Positions 27,901 to 35,467 of a stretch of DNA of 64,000 nucleotides are shown one piece after another. The notes below the pieces were generated by a model that saw only the letters and a program-made list of their open reading frames with translations, was not told the DNA's origin and did no database searches. This DNA is from Streptomyces sp. CA-210063 (lineage in GTDB: Bacteria > Actinomycetota > Actinomycetes > Streptomycetales > Streptomycetaceae), in assembly GCF_024612015.1 (NCBI RefSeq), contig NZ_CP102512.1, forward strand, positions 10,416,001-10,480,000. The letters are read 5' to 3'. Position numbers and translations under genes: made by a program. Each line of letters begins with the position of its first letter. Position 1 is the first letter of the stretch.

Positions 27901-27947
27901 GTTTCCACGACCGTCTTGCCCTGATCGCCGAGGGAGCCCCGTCATGA
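24915..27947 (+). CDS. NRPS module A-PCP-C
   Basis: About 1010 residues in the order adenylation (FFTSGTTGRPKGVSTPH, ALPWDAFSLELWAAL, NGYGPVENTVF, YRTGDMGV, LTDRGKLDD), carrier (FFEWGGSSLQAAR) and condensation with intact HHIVFDG. The C-terminal condensation domain means the loaded residue is donor for an acceptor on another protein. Hand-read code about D-A-L-W-M-G-G-V-F-K, close to the D-A-F-W-I-G-G-T-F-K valine code, so a branched aliphatic residue is likely. TTA codon at 25053-25055 suggests bldA dependence. Start: TTG 24915 with AAGGGAG 9 nt upstream; TTG 24852 abuts its SD directly and is less likely. Overlaps the P450 by 4 nt. Confidence 0.88.
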   Translation: MQSNESPGEGLHDVFAAQARAQPRRTALIARYTRMSYGELDARAEELADRLAAAGVEQGHVVPILMPRSVDLVVTLLAVLKLGAAYALLDPDWPLTRLDAVVGQLRPPLVVARPGTRAELPAPLWTAAEDDTGEGPARAAVTVRGSDACCVFFTSGTTGRPKGVSTPHRATARLFRPGTFTRFDRDTVIPLAAALPWDAFSLELWAALYNGGTGVLIDEPFLTAEALRTMVTDHGVNTAWLTSSLFNLIVDEDLTAMSGLSQVMVGGERLSARHVGRFLDRFPDTALINGYGPVENTVFTTTHHITAADCARPGGIPLGRAVPGTSVFVLQGNRPCAAGEPGEICVAGDGLAHGYLGEPALTAEKFTQVDIDGEQVRLYRTGDMGVRDENGIVEFRGRIDRQVKIRGNRVEPAEVERQIVRLVPDVADCRVVPRWNELDGVFDLVAFCVPTRTGGAPPEVPAILARHLPAYQRPVDVAFVDSFPLTDRGKLDDRALLASLPEAPVESHQGPIGDPLVRMVAEVFAAVLGRPAVPPHTSFFEWGGSSLQAARACARIGKRAGRPVPLSSLYEHTSAERLGSWLRSAPGTNAVPPPTGDIPLTAMELVFLTRHLTTPQDRSAYCLMTWHLDGRLDQDALEAAVARVHERHQLLRTAFRADPRPHAEVTDVSAPPLELLDARPTVDEAVLALRRLFDEPLEPQDADLWRTALVPVTEGGGWLFGVLVHHIVFDGRSESVLARDLSDAYAGREPRTAPPTLAERARLTTAATAATDSAGRTQRVREEFQDVPQIRWPGRPGPGETGTGHLDLSVPKAVTACLDARGAALGASRFVVVLSAWADAMAAVCGQRDFAVGVPVAERTVPELEQAVGCLINMVPVRLRGHAVGGGEDGIRETGRAIHRAFGRSDVPFTAVAQGVGTATPGRPPVFQSLFALQDNAPPRLDLPGVVAAHLRQPYADLPLELHLEVWPDEDGVLDVVLSFRRDAVAAATAQKLLDGFHDRLALIAEGAPS

Positions 27948-29131
27948 CCGTCATCGCCTTCACCCCTGCCGACGTCGTCGACCCGGATCTGCACGCCTCC
28001 GGCGAGGTGCACGAGCTGTGGTCCTGGATGAGACACCACGCCCCGGTCCACTGGCACGAACCGGGCGCCCTGCCGGGCTTCTGGTCGCTCACCCGGTACG
28101 AGGACATACGGGACGTGTACCAGAACCCGGCCGTCTTCAGTTCGGCGCAGGGTGTCCTGCTGCGGCCGACGGATCTGGGGCAGGATCCCGGCAGCGGTCT
28201 GACCATGGCCCTGACCGATCCGCCCAGGCACCGCGCCCTGCGCGGGCAGGTGGCCGACCGGTTCAGCGAACGGTGCGCCCGTTCCCTGGCGGGCGAGATG
28301 CGCGCCGAGATCCGCTCCGTGGTGACGCGTGCCGTCGAGTCGGGCACCTGCGACGTGGTCCACGACATCGGAGCCCGGCTCTCCAGCCACAACATCGGCA
28401 GGTTGCTCGGTGTGCCGCCGGAGGACCGCGAGCGGCTTCTGGCGTGGACCACGGAGGCGTTCGAGTCCGGCAAACCCCTCACCAGCCACCTCCCGCTGAT
28501 GCGCTATTTCATCGACATGATGTACGCGCGGATGGAGCGGCCCGCGGACGACGCGATGGGCATGTTCGTCGACAACGAGGTGCAGGGGGAGCTGCTGACC
28601 GAGACCGAGATCCTGCTGGGCTGCGAGAACCTCGTCGGAGCGTCGGAGAACGCGGGCCTGTCGATGGCCTCGGGGATCCTCGCCCTCGCCGCCCATCCGC
28701 AGCAGTGGCAGCGGCTGGTGCGGGAGCGGGACGGCGAACTGTCGAGGACCGCGGCGGAGGAGGTGCTGCGGTGGACGAGCAGCGCCACGCACAGCATGCG
28801 GACGGCCACGGCGGACACCGTCATCCACGGTCGGCGCATCGCCGCCGGGGACCGGGTCGTGCTGTGGATCCCCTCGGCCAACCGGGACGAGTCGGTGTTC
28901 ACGGAACCCGAACGGTTCGACCTCGGCCGGCGGCCCAACCGCCATCTGGCCCTGGGTACCGGCGAGCACGTCTGCATCGGGAGCACCATGGCCCGCCACC
29001 AGATGCGGATGCTCCTGGAGACGCTCGCGGAGTTGGTCACCGTCATCGAACCGGCCGGAGACGTGGAGCCGCTGCGTTCGATCACGGTGAACGGACCGGC
29101 ACACGCCACTGTGCGCCTCGTCGCCCGCTGA
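27944..29131 (+). CDS. Cytochrome P450 with unusual I-helix, cluster 1
   Basis: A 395-residue P450. Heme-thiolate loop LGTGEHVCIGSTMAR (Leu in place of the usual first Phe), ExxR in EEVLRWTSS. The I-helix reads ENLVGASENAGLSM instead of the common AGxDTT, so the acid-threonine pair that relays protons is Glu-Asn here. Such variants occur in P450s acting on carrier-bound amino acids or with altered oxygen activation, by family knowledge. Translationally coupled (ATGA) to the A-PCP-C NRPS, which suggests it oxidises the residue loaded there, for example beta-hydroxylation of a valine-like unit; inference. Confidence 0.88.
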   Translation: MTVIAFTPADVVDPDLHASGEVHELWSWMRHHAPVHWHEPGALPGFWSLTRYEDIRDVYQNPAVFSSAQGVLLRPTDLGQDPGSGLTMALTDPPRHRALRGQVADRFSERCARSLAGEMRAEIRSVVTRAVESGTCDVVHDIGARLSSHNIGRLLGVPPEDRERLLAWTTEAFESGKPLTSHLPLMRYFIDMMYARMERPADDAMGMFVDNEVQGELLTETEILLGCENLVGASENAGLSMASGILALAAHPQQWQRLVRERDGELSRTAAEEVLRWTSSATHSMRTATADTVIHGRRIAAGDRVVLWIPSANRDESVFTEPERFDLGRRPNRHLALGTGEHVCIGSTMARHQMRMLLETLAELVTVIEPAGDVEPLRSITVNGPAHATVRLVAR

Positions 29132-29195
29132 GCGATGTGATCCGGCCCTCCCGGGCGGCATCCGGCACAGAGGCTGAGCTGTTTCCTCGGGCGGG

Positions 29196-30431
29196 TCAGG
29201 CGGCTGACGCGTTCTCCGCAGGTTCGGGCCGCGTCTTCCGAGCGTCCTGCCGACGTTGCGCCCAGCGGACGGCGAGCGGCGCCGCCAGGCCCGTCAGGGC
29301 GAACAGCGCTCCCACGACGTACCACCCGGGGCGGCCCCAGGTGATGCAGAGCGAGATGATCAGAGCCGGCCCGAGGGCGTCGGCCAGTCCCGCGCCCAGG
29401 CCGAACACGCCCAGGTACTGGCCGGTGGCATGCCGGGGGGCGAGGGCGAAGGACACCTCGAAGCCCGCGGCGGAGTACCACAGTTCGCCGACTGTGTGGA
29501 TCACCGCCGCGGTGATGAGCAGTGCCCCGGCAGCCCACGCCGGTATGCCGGCGGCCAGCGAGATCAGTGAGCAGGAAACGAGAAAGGCCACGCCCGCCCT
29601 GCGGTAGGCGTTTCCGCCGGCCGCTGGGGAAACGATGCTGCGGCTCGCTCGCACCTGGAATGCGATGACGATGACGGTGCTGGTGAGAATCGTGCCTGAG
29701 ATGAGCCAGTGCGGGGCGGTGGTGGCACCGACGAGCCAGAGCGGGATGCCCACGGTGAGAACCTTGAACTGGACGGCCATGATGCCGTCGAGGGCGGTGA
29801 GCAGCAGGTAAGGGCGGTCGCGGACGGCGGTCCAGCGGGGGCCGCCGAGGGCGGGGACCGGTGCGACCGGCGGGAGGAGGACCAGGATCACCGCGGCGAC
29901 CACGAAGGCGATCGCGTTGCCGATGACCATCAGTTGATAGGCGGTGAGCGTGCCGACCTGAACCACCCAGCCCGCCAGCACGGCACCGAGGGAGATGCCG
30001 AGGTTGGTCACCGCACGGAGATAGGCCCGGAATTCCTGTGGCCGGTCCCCTCCGTAGTGCCTGATGAGCGGGGAGCGGGCGGCGGTCCCGGCCGTCTTCG
30101 CCCCGGCCGCCGCGCAGACCGCGAGGACGAACGGCCAGAAGGCGTCCGCCATCACGAAGCCGGCCGTGGCCAGTGCCTGGACCGCCAGGGTGACCGTATA
30201 GACGCCGCGCGCTCCCCATCTGTCCGCCAGATGACCGACCGTGACACCCAGGGCCAGTGCGACAAGACCGGCTAAGCCGAGGCCGAGTCCCACGTCATCC
30301 GCCGGAAGGTGAACCGCCTGGGTGAAGTACAGCACTCCGGCAGTCAGATAGAGGCCGTTGCCAATGGTGTAGACGAAGTTCGAGGCCGCGAGGACGCGCT
30401 GCGGCCGGGTGTCCGGAATCAGGCGGGGCAT
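29196..30431 (-). CDS. MFS transporter (12 TMS)
   Basis: A 411-residue major facilitator with about 12 hydrophobic segments. Motif A is GHLADRWGARGVYTV between TMS 2 and 3. The N-terminus is ASNFVYTIGNGLYLTAGVLYF. It resembles small-molecule efflux proteins often found beside biosynthetic clusters; convergent with the P450 gene and the probable right border of cluster 1. Start ATG 30431 with GGAG 8 nt upstream. Upstream 8-bp inverted repeat (30450-30457 / 30487-30494). Confidence 0.82.
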   Translation of the reverse strand: MPRLIPDTRPQRVLAASNFVYTIGNGLYLTAGVLYFTQAVHLPADDVGLGLGLAGLVALALGVTVGHLADRWGARGVYTVTLAVQALATAGFVMADAFWPFVLAVCAAAGAKTAGTAARSPLIRHYGGDRPQEFRAYLRAVTNLGISLGAVLAGWVVQVGTLTAYQLMVIGNAIAFVVAAVILVLLPPVAPVPALGGPRWTAVRDRPYLLLTALDGIMAVQFKVLTVGIPLWLVGATTAPHWLISGTILTSTVIVIAFQVRASRSIVSPAAGGNAYRRAGVAFLVSCSLISLAAGIPAWAAGALLITAAVIHTVGELWYSAAGFEVSFALAPRHATGQYLGVFGLGAGLADALGPALIISLCITWGRPGWYVVGALFALTGLAAPLAVRWAQRRQDARKTRPEPAENASAA

Positions 30432-30449
30432 GGGCGAGACTCCACATCA

Positions 30450-30585
30450 CAGGTGGGAAGCAAGAGCCCCGCAAGCTTTGTTGTGCCCCACCTGCCCTCG
30501 CAAGAGGGTCGCGTGGGCGGGCAATGAGTGCTGACCAGACGCGTACGCCGGTCAGGGCGGGCGTCGGCGGGCGTCGGCGGGCGTG
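30450..30585. repeat. Inverted and direct repeats upstream of the MFS gene
   Basis: CAGGTGGG at 30450-30457 pairs with CCCACCTG at 30487-30494, and CCCTC-GCAA-GAGGG follows at 30496-30509. Three 10-bp direct repeats of the GGCGGGCGTC type lie at about 30556-30585. The first could be a repressor operator or a leader hairpin for the leftward MFS gene. Nothing coding seen between 30432 and 30647. Confidence 0.45.
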
Positions 30586-30647
30586 GACGGGAGCGGGCCC
30601 TGGGCGCCGGTGCGCCGCTCCCGTCGTACCCTTCCTCTCCCCTCCGG

Positions 30648-31709
30648 TCAGAAGTCGTCCGTCGTCCTGATGCGGTCGCGGATCCAGACACCCGAGGGCT
30701 TGAGGGAGGACGTACCGGTCCACGGACCGTTGCCGGCGCACGTGCCCGGCTTGAACACGGCGCCGGTGCGTTCGTCGTCGGAGAAGTTCCAGTTGACCCA
30801 GCTGATCTTCTTGGCCGCCAGCAGATCGAGATAGCGCTGCGACATGGTGAAGTCGTTCGCGCCCTCACCCGCGTAGTTCTGGGTGCCGAACTCGGTGACG
30901 AAGACGGGTATGCGGTCGGCCGCGCGGGTGAGCGTCTGCAGGTACTCGTCCCGGTGCGAGTACGCGTAGAAGTGGAACGTGTACATGATGTTGGCCGCGT
31001 TCACCTGGTTGTTGACCACCTCGGACTCGTTCGAGCCCTCCGAGACACCGAGCGAGGACCATGCGCGGGTGCCGACCAGGATCGGGGTGTTGGGGTCCTT
31101 GGCCCTGATGACGGGGATGAGCTGCTCGGCGTAGCTCTTGATGCGGGACCAGCTCACCCCGCTGGGCTCGTTCGCGATCTCGTACAGCAGGTTGTTCTTG
31201 TCGCGGTGGCGCTGGGCGATCTCGGAGAAGAAGGTCTTGGCGCGGGCGAGGTTCTGGTGCGGGTCGCCGGGGTCGAGCATGTGCCAGTCGACGATGGCGT
31301 ACATGCCGCGGGCGGTGGCCTGCTCGATGGCGGAGTGAACGAGGTCGGTGAAGCGGCGCGGATCGGTCTCGTAGCCGCCCTCCTGGACATACATGGAGAT
31401 GCGCAGTACGTCCGCCTTCCAGTCGGTGGCGAGCGCGTTGAGCGAGCCGTTGGTGACGCACTGGCTGTACCACTGCAGACCGTGTGTGCTCATACCCCGG
31501 AGCTGGATCGTTTTTCCTTGCTGGTTGCAGAGCTTGGTGCCGCAGACCACGAGCTGTCCGTTGGCGGCGACCGGTGTGGCCGCCGACGGGGCCACGGCCG
31601 CCGGAAGGGGAGTGGGGGCAGCGGGGCCGGCCTGTGCGGTTCCCGGGATCAGGACAAGGCCGAGAAGGAGCAGCGCGGCGACGAGCAGAACGGATCGTGC
31701 CGGTCTCAT
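30648..31709 (-). CDS. Secreted GH5-family cellulase (endoglucanase)
   Basis: A 353-residue secreted glycoside hydrolase. Signal peptide about residues 1-31 (MRPARSVLLVAALLLLGLVL, cleavage after AQA), an Ala/Pro-rich linker, then a GH5 barrel: GMSTHGLQWY, YAIVDWHMLDPGDP, acid/base Glu in YEIANEPSG, and nucleophile Glu in FVTEFGTQN. No cellulose-binding module is present. Predicted to cut internal beta-1,4 glucosidic bonds outside the cell. Start ATG 31709 with AGGAG 7 nt upstream. Two perfect palindromes upstream suggest sugar-responsive repression. Confidence 0.9.
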   Translation of the reverse strand: MRPARSVLLVAALLLLGLVLIPGTAQAGPAAPTPLPAAVAPSAATPVAANGQLVVCGTKLCNQQGKTIQLRGMSTHGLQWYSQCVTNGSLNALATDWKADVLRISMYVQEGGYETDPRRFTDLVHSAIEQATARGMYAIVDWHMLDPGDPHQNLARAKTFFSEIAQRHRDKNNLLYEIANEPSGVSWSRIKSYAEQLIPVIRAKDPNTPILVGTRAWSSLGVSEGSNESEVVNNQVNAANIMYTFHFYAYSHRDEYLQTLTRAADRIPVFVTEFGTQNYAGEGANDFTMSQRYLDLLAAKKISWVNWNFSDDERTGAVFKPGTCAGNGPWTGTSSLKPSGVWIRDRIRTTDDF

Positions 31710-31732
31710 GGGGGACTCCTGACGGTCTGTGA

Positions 31733-31751
31733 CGAGAATCGACGATTCTCG
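31733..31751. promoter_or_regulatory. 19-bp perfect palindrome upstream of the cellulase
   Basis: CGAGAATCG-A-CGATTCTCG, two 9-bp arms around one central base, ending 24 bp before the cellulase ATG. Either a repressor operator or an mRNA hairpin just upstream of the ribosome site. It does not match the CebR operator consensus I know. Confidence 0.7.
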
Positions 31752-31785
31752 ATCGGACCTGTGGATGGACTGATCGACCAACTGG

Positions 31786-31800
31786 TAGGAAACTTTCCTA
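31786..31800. promoter_or_regulatory. TAGGAAA-C-TTTCCTA palindrome upstream of the cellulase
   Basis: Perfect 7-1-7 palindrome about 77-91 bp upstream of the cellulase ATG. Elements with GGAAA/TTTCC half sites recur before streptomycete carbohydrate-active genes and resemble ROK-family operators; this match is from memory. Confidence 0.55.
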
Positions 31801-31868
31801 ACAGAAGGGAAATAGCAGTTGGTCCGGACCTTTGCAAGGGACCTGACAAAACCGCCCCCGGTCGCGCG

Positions 31869-31953
31869 TCGACCCGCTGCCCGGGTCCCTCCGCCACTGG
31901 CTGCTGGTACTGACGGTGCTGGCGGGGATCCTGGGCATGCACGCACTGGCGTA
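31869..31953 (+). pseudogene. Remnant of a DUF6153-like small membrane protein
   Basis: One frame reads LRHWLLVLTVLAGILGMHAL before a stop at 31951-31953, typical of the single transmembrane segment of DUF6153-type actinobacterial proteins. No start codon or ribosome site precedes it, so it looks decayed at the 5' end. In intact loci these genes lie beside DUF305 and copper genes. Confidence 0.45.
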
Positions 31954-32012
31954 GGTCGTGCGGGGCTGGGCGCCGCCTGACCTTTCCGAACTGCAGCTCC
32001 TGCGGATATGGA

Positions 32013-32160
32013 GCGGCGCACAACGCCGCCGACGTCGCCTTCGCGGAGATGATGATCGAGCACCACGAGGGTGCGGTCGCCATGGCCAGGACCGAGCAGG
32101 CCGACGGTTCCTACCCGCCGGCCAAGACGATGGCCGGGCAGATCATCCAAAATTCTGTCG
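32013..32160 (+). pseudogene. Remnant of a DUF305 gene
   Basis: Encodes HNAADVAFAEMMIEHHEGAV followed by AMARTEQADGSYPPAKTMAG, the first metal-binding helix of DUF305 (His-rich, MMIxHH motif). Upstream secretion sequence and the downstream second motif are missing and the frame runs on into unrelated sequence, so it is a truncated fragment. Confidence 0.65.
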
Positions 32161-32175
32161 ATCACTCTGCAGGGA

Positions 32176-32192
32176 ATACCCCACCCGGGTAT
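32176..32192. promoter_or_regulatory. CsoR-like operator
   Basis: ATACCC-CACCC-GGGTAT, a 6-bp inverted repeat of the kind bound by CsoR/RcnR-family copper repressors (ATACCC half sites). It lies 60 bp upstream of the His-rich DUF4396 gene, so copper-responsive control of that gene is likely. Confidence 0.65.
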
Positions 32193-32251
32193 ACGGTTAG
32201 GGGGCACGTGAGGCCCGGCGGAGCGGGTCACACTGGGACTGGAAGGGGGAT

Positions 32252-32770
32252 ATGACGGTCATGGATCACAGCACGCACGGCACGCACGGCACCCAACACC
32301 AGCATCACCCCGGGCACCACGGCCAGCCAGCGTCGGCGGCGTCCTGGTCCACGGCGGTGAAAGCGACGCTGCACTGTCTGACCGGCTGCGCCATCGGTGA
32401 GATCCTCGGCATGGTCATCGGCACCGCCCTGCTGTGGGGCAACGTCGAGACCATGGTGCTGGCAATCGTGCTGGCCTTCCTGTTCGGCTACTCGTTCACA
32501 CTGTTCGCGGTCCTCCGGGTCGGCCTGGCCTTCCGGACGGCGATCAAGGTCGCACTCGCCGCCGACACGGTGTCCATCGCCGTGATGGAGCTCGTCGACA
32601 ACGGCATCATCGCCCTGGTCCCCGGCGCCATGGACGCCCACCTGTCCGACGGGCTGTTCTGGTCCGCCCTCCTGGGAGGCTTCGCCGTCGCCTTCCTGAT
32701 CACCACCCCGGTCAACAAGTGGATGATCGGCCGCGGCAAGGGCCACGCCGTCGTCCACACCTACCACTGA
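32252..32770 (+). CDS. DUF4396 membrane protein with His-rich N-terminus
   Basis: A 172-residue membrane protein. Residues 1-28 are His-rich (MDHSTHGTHGTQHQHHPGHH), then about four hydrophobic segments, including KATLHCLTGCAIGEILGMV with a Cys pair, and DTVSIAVMELVDNGIIALV. This is the DUF4396 arrangement; the His cluster and the CsoR-like operator upstream point to copper handling. ATG 32252 or the in-frame ATG 32261; GGAAGGGG lies just upstream. No partner gene survives: the DUF6153/DUF305 sequences before it are broken. Confidence 0.8.
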   Translation: MTVMDHSTHGTHGTQHQHHPGHHGQPASAASWSTAVKATLHCLTGCAIGEILGMVIGTALLWGNVETMVLAIVLAFLFGYSFTLFAVLRVGLAFRTAIKVALAADTVSIAVMELVDNGIIALVPGAMDAHLSDGLFWSALLGGFAVAFLITTPVNKWMIGRGKGHAVVHTYH

Positions 32771-33002
32771 CTCGGCCCTCGCCGTAGGCGTCGCGCCCGG
32801 GGACTCCATGCCGACGGGGTGCCCGGGGCGCGTCTCACCCGCACCGCAGTGCTCGACCGGTTGCCGGGCAATGCGGCCGCCCCCGCCCACCAATCGCGCC
32901 TGCTCGGGGGGCGAGGTCCGCGCCATCGTCGGGCGCCCGGCCGTCGTTCGCCAGGTGGGATACGCCGTTGATCAGGCCGTCGTCGCCGCATAGGTTCCCC
33001 AC

Positions 33003-33884
33003 ATGACAAACGTACGGATCGGTGTGATGTACGACCGAGACTGGGCCCCAGAGGGGTTGCCCGAGTTCGCGCGGCGGGCCGAGGCGCTGGGTGTGGACGA
33101 CCTGTGGGTGGTGGAGGACCTCGGCTGGAACGGCGGCGTGTCGGCGGCGGCCGTGGCCCTGGGCGCGACACACCGCCTGCGGGTGGGCATCGGCATCACC
33201 CCGGCCCCGCTGCGCAGCCCGGCGCTGCTGGCGATGGAACTGGCCACGCTGGCCCGGACGTTCCCCGGTCGGCTGGTGGCCGGCATCGGACACGGCGTGC
33301 GGGAGTGGATGGTCCAGGTCGGTGTCGCACCCCGCTCCCCGCTGGCTCTGCTGGAGGAGACGATCACCTCCGTGCGCGCGCTGCTGCGAGGTGAGCGCGT
33401 CGAAGTGACGGGACGTGAAGTGCGGCTGGACGGAGTCAAGTTGGTGCATCCGCCGACCGAGGTCCCGCCGGTCGTCGCGGGAGTGGTGCGCCCCCGCTCC
33501 CTCGAACTGTCCGGCCGGGTCGCCGATGGCACGCTGATCGCCGAGGGCCACGGTCCGCGCGATCTGGAACACATCCGTGAGCTGACCATCAAGGGCGGCG
33601 CCACTGCCGACCACACCCTGACCGTCTTCGCCTTCACGTGCGTCGGCGACGACCCCGACGAGGTGGCCCGCACCCTCCACCCCCACACCGAGGGCCACGG
33701 CGCCTGGCTGGGCCGCCCTCAGGAGGAGGTCTTCACCGTGTCCGGCGACGCCGCCCGGGCCGCCGACGGCATCCGCGAACTGGCGGCGGCCGGCGCGGAC
33801 ACGATCGTCCTGCGCTTCGTGGGAGGGGATCCGTTGGGGCAGTTGGAGGCCGTGCTCGGAGCCCGGCAAGCGTCCACGGCCTGA
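33003..33884 (+). CDS. LLM-class flavin-dependent oxidoreductase
   Basis: A 293-residue luciferase-like monooxygenase or F420-dependent reductase fold: RIGVMYDRDWAPEGLPEFAR, FARRAEALGVDDLWVVEDL, LRVGIGITPAPLRSPALLA, GRLVAGIGHGVREWM and PPVVAGVVRPRSLELSG. The TIM-barrel order is complete. Family members oxidise or reduce small organic substrates with FMN or F420. No operon partner: 118 bp separate the C-terminus region from any later gene on the strand and the next gene is a membrane protein. Substrate unknown. Confidence 0.82.
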   Translation: MTNVRIGVMYDRDWAPEGLPEFARRAEALGVDDLWVVEDLGWNGGVSAAAVALGATHRLRVGIGITPAPLRSPALLAMELATLARTFPGRLVAGIGHGVREWMVQVGVAPRSPLALLEETITSVRALLRGERVEVTGREVRLDGVKLVHPPTEVPPVVAGVVRPRSLELSGRVADGTLIAEGHGPRDLEHIRELTIKGGATADHTLTVFAFTCVGDDPDEVARTLHPHTEGHGAWLGRPQEEVFTVSGDAARAADGIRELAAAGADTIVLRFVGGDPLGQLEAVLGARQASTA

Positions 33885-34119
33885 GAGGACTCCGTTCGAG
33901 TCATCCTCGTTGCCCCTCGGCGGGCGGTGCGCGCGGTCCGGTGGCTCTTGCGCCCACTCCTCCGTCCCACCGCACCAGCGGGACTGGCGGCCATGGGTGT
34001 GGCGGCGCCCCTTGGTCCACCTGACGGCCGACCGCCGTAGTCGTTCGGCTGTACGGTTCTCCCGCGGCAAGATCGTGTTCTTCGTCCGGCCGTACGAACG
34101 ACAGGAGGAGACGTTCTCG

Positions 34120-35085
34120 ATGGGGACCGTTGTGCACGTCCCGCAGACGCGGGACATGATCGGGGACGAGCTCTCCGGAGACGAGGCGCTCACCGCGCTG
34201 AGGCACTACGGAGGCCGCCGACTGCTCCTCGACGCGTTCGCCCGGTTCCGCTACGCCGACGGCTTCACCAACTCCCGTTCGCTCGCGTTCCAAGTGGTCC
34301 TGGGCTTGGTGCCGTTCACCATCGCGCTGGTCGGCGTGGCCACCACCGTGCACACGGAGAGCGTGGGGCGGATCATCGAACTCACCCTGGGCCAGATCGT
34401 GCCGGGCGCCAGCACGGGTCTGGTCGAGGACGCTCTGGACGCCACCGCGCGCAGCGCCGGATCCGGAGTCTGGAACGCCGTCGCCATGTGGCTGGGACTG
34501 GCCTTCGCCGTACTCAACCTCGCCTCGGCGATGGCGCAGGTCGAGCGGGGCGCCAACCGCATCTACGGCATCGAACGCGACCGGCCGTTCCTGGCCAAGT
34601 ACGGGCGGTCCCTGCTCCTCGCCCTCGCGGCGGGCATGCCGATGGTCCTGGGGTTCCTCGTGCTCGTCGCGGGGGATGCCGTCGGGAACGCGGTGGTGGA
34701 GGCCCTCGGCTGGCCCCGGGAACTGCTCGACTGGTGGAGGCCCCTCGAAGTGCCCCTGGGGGTGGTGCTCGCCTGGGTCGCGTCGGCGGTGATCTTCCGC
34801 TGGGCTCCGCGCCGGGACCAGCCGGGCTACACATGGCTCGCGTTCGGCTCGGCGGTCCACCTGGTCCTGTGGATCACGGCCACGTGGCTGCTGTCGCTCT
34901 ACGTTGCCGAGAGCGGATCATTCGGCGCCGTGTACGGACCGCTGACGGCGTTCGTCGCCCTGCTGCTGTGGGCCAACCTGACCGGCGTGGCGCTGTTCCT
35001 CGGCATCGCGTTCGCCGCTCAACTCGAAGCGGCCCGGGCCGGAATCACCGAGGCCGTGCAGCCGGATCCAGGACCGGGGCCGTGA
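34120..35085 (+). CDS. YihY/virulence factor BrkB family membrane protein
   Basis: A 321-residue inner-membrane protein with six or so hydrophobic segments: FQVVLGLVPFTIALVGVATT, AMWLGLAFAVLNLASAMAQV, LLLALAAGMPMVLGFLVLV and ANLTGVALFLGIAFAAQLEA. The YGIERDRPFLAKYGRS loop is typical of YihY proteins. Function of the family is poorly known. Start ATG 34120 has AGGAGGAG 9 nt upstream; the frame is open further upstream without a ribosome site. Confidence 0.85.
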   Translation: MGTVVHVPQTRDMIGDELSGDEALTALRHYGGRRLLLDAFARFRYADGFTNSRSLAFQVVLGLVPFTIALVGVATTVHTESVGRIIELTLGQIVPGASTGLVEDALDATARSAGSGVWNAVAMWLGLAFAVLNLASAMAQVERGANRIYGIERDRPFLAKYGRSLLLALAAGMPMVLGFLVLVAGDAVGNAVVEALGWPRELLDWWRPLEVPLGVVLAWVASAVIFRWAPRRDQPGYTWLAFGSAVHLVLWITATWLLSLYVAESGSFGAVYGPLTAFVALLLWANLTGVALFLGIAFAAQLEAARAGITEAVQPDPGPGP

Positions 35086-35303
35086 CCCCGGCCCGTGAAC
35101 ACCCGCCCGGGTCGCGTGGTCCGGCACCGCACCTCTCCGGCGCTTGCGATGTACGGAACCGGACCACGCGAGCTCTCCGGGCACTGACAGCGAGGGCGTG
35201 AGGGCGTGAGGACGGTCGACGGGCGCCGACGAGGGGCTGCGCTCGCAAGCACAGCCCCCTGCGCGGTGTCACCCCCGCAGCGAGCGCTCGTCCCCGCTCG
35301 GCC

Positions 35304-35325
35304 GGGATGCGCATGAGCGCATCCC
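35304..35325. terminator. Perfect 9-bp hairpin between convergent genes
   Basis: GGGATGCGC-ATGA-GCGCATCCC. A factor-independent-type stem without a clear U tract, as is common in streptomycetes; may stop transcription from both sides. Confidence 0.6.
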
Positions 35326-35445
35326 GTTCACACCATCTGCGGTGACCCCGAGGCCGGCCACAGAACAGCTGTCGTTCGTCCCCCGCTCGATGGCGGCGAC
35401 CGCGTACTCAATCCGCGGAGCCACCGTCGCGGGGGAACAACGGCC

Positions 35446-35464
35446 CAGCTGATTGGTTCAGCTG
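35446..35464 (-). terminator. Hairpin just after the rpoA stop
   Basis: CAGCTGA-n5-TCAGCTG lies 3 bp beyond the rpoA stop codon on the minus strand. Likely terminator or 3' stabiliser of the rpoA transcript. Confidence 0.5.
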
Positions 35465-35467
35465 CGT

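Larger units (their letters stand above)
35086..35467. other. Intergenic region between YihY and rpoA copies, with hairpins
   Basis: About 380 bp with no gene. It holds three stem-loops: GGGGCTG / CAGCCCC near 35233-35262, the perfect 35304-35325 stem and the 35446-35464 stem next to the rpoA stop. Convergent transcription ends here. Confidence 0.5.
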
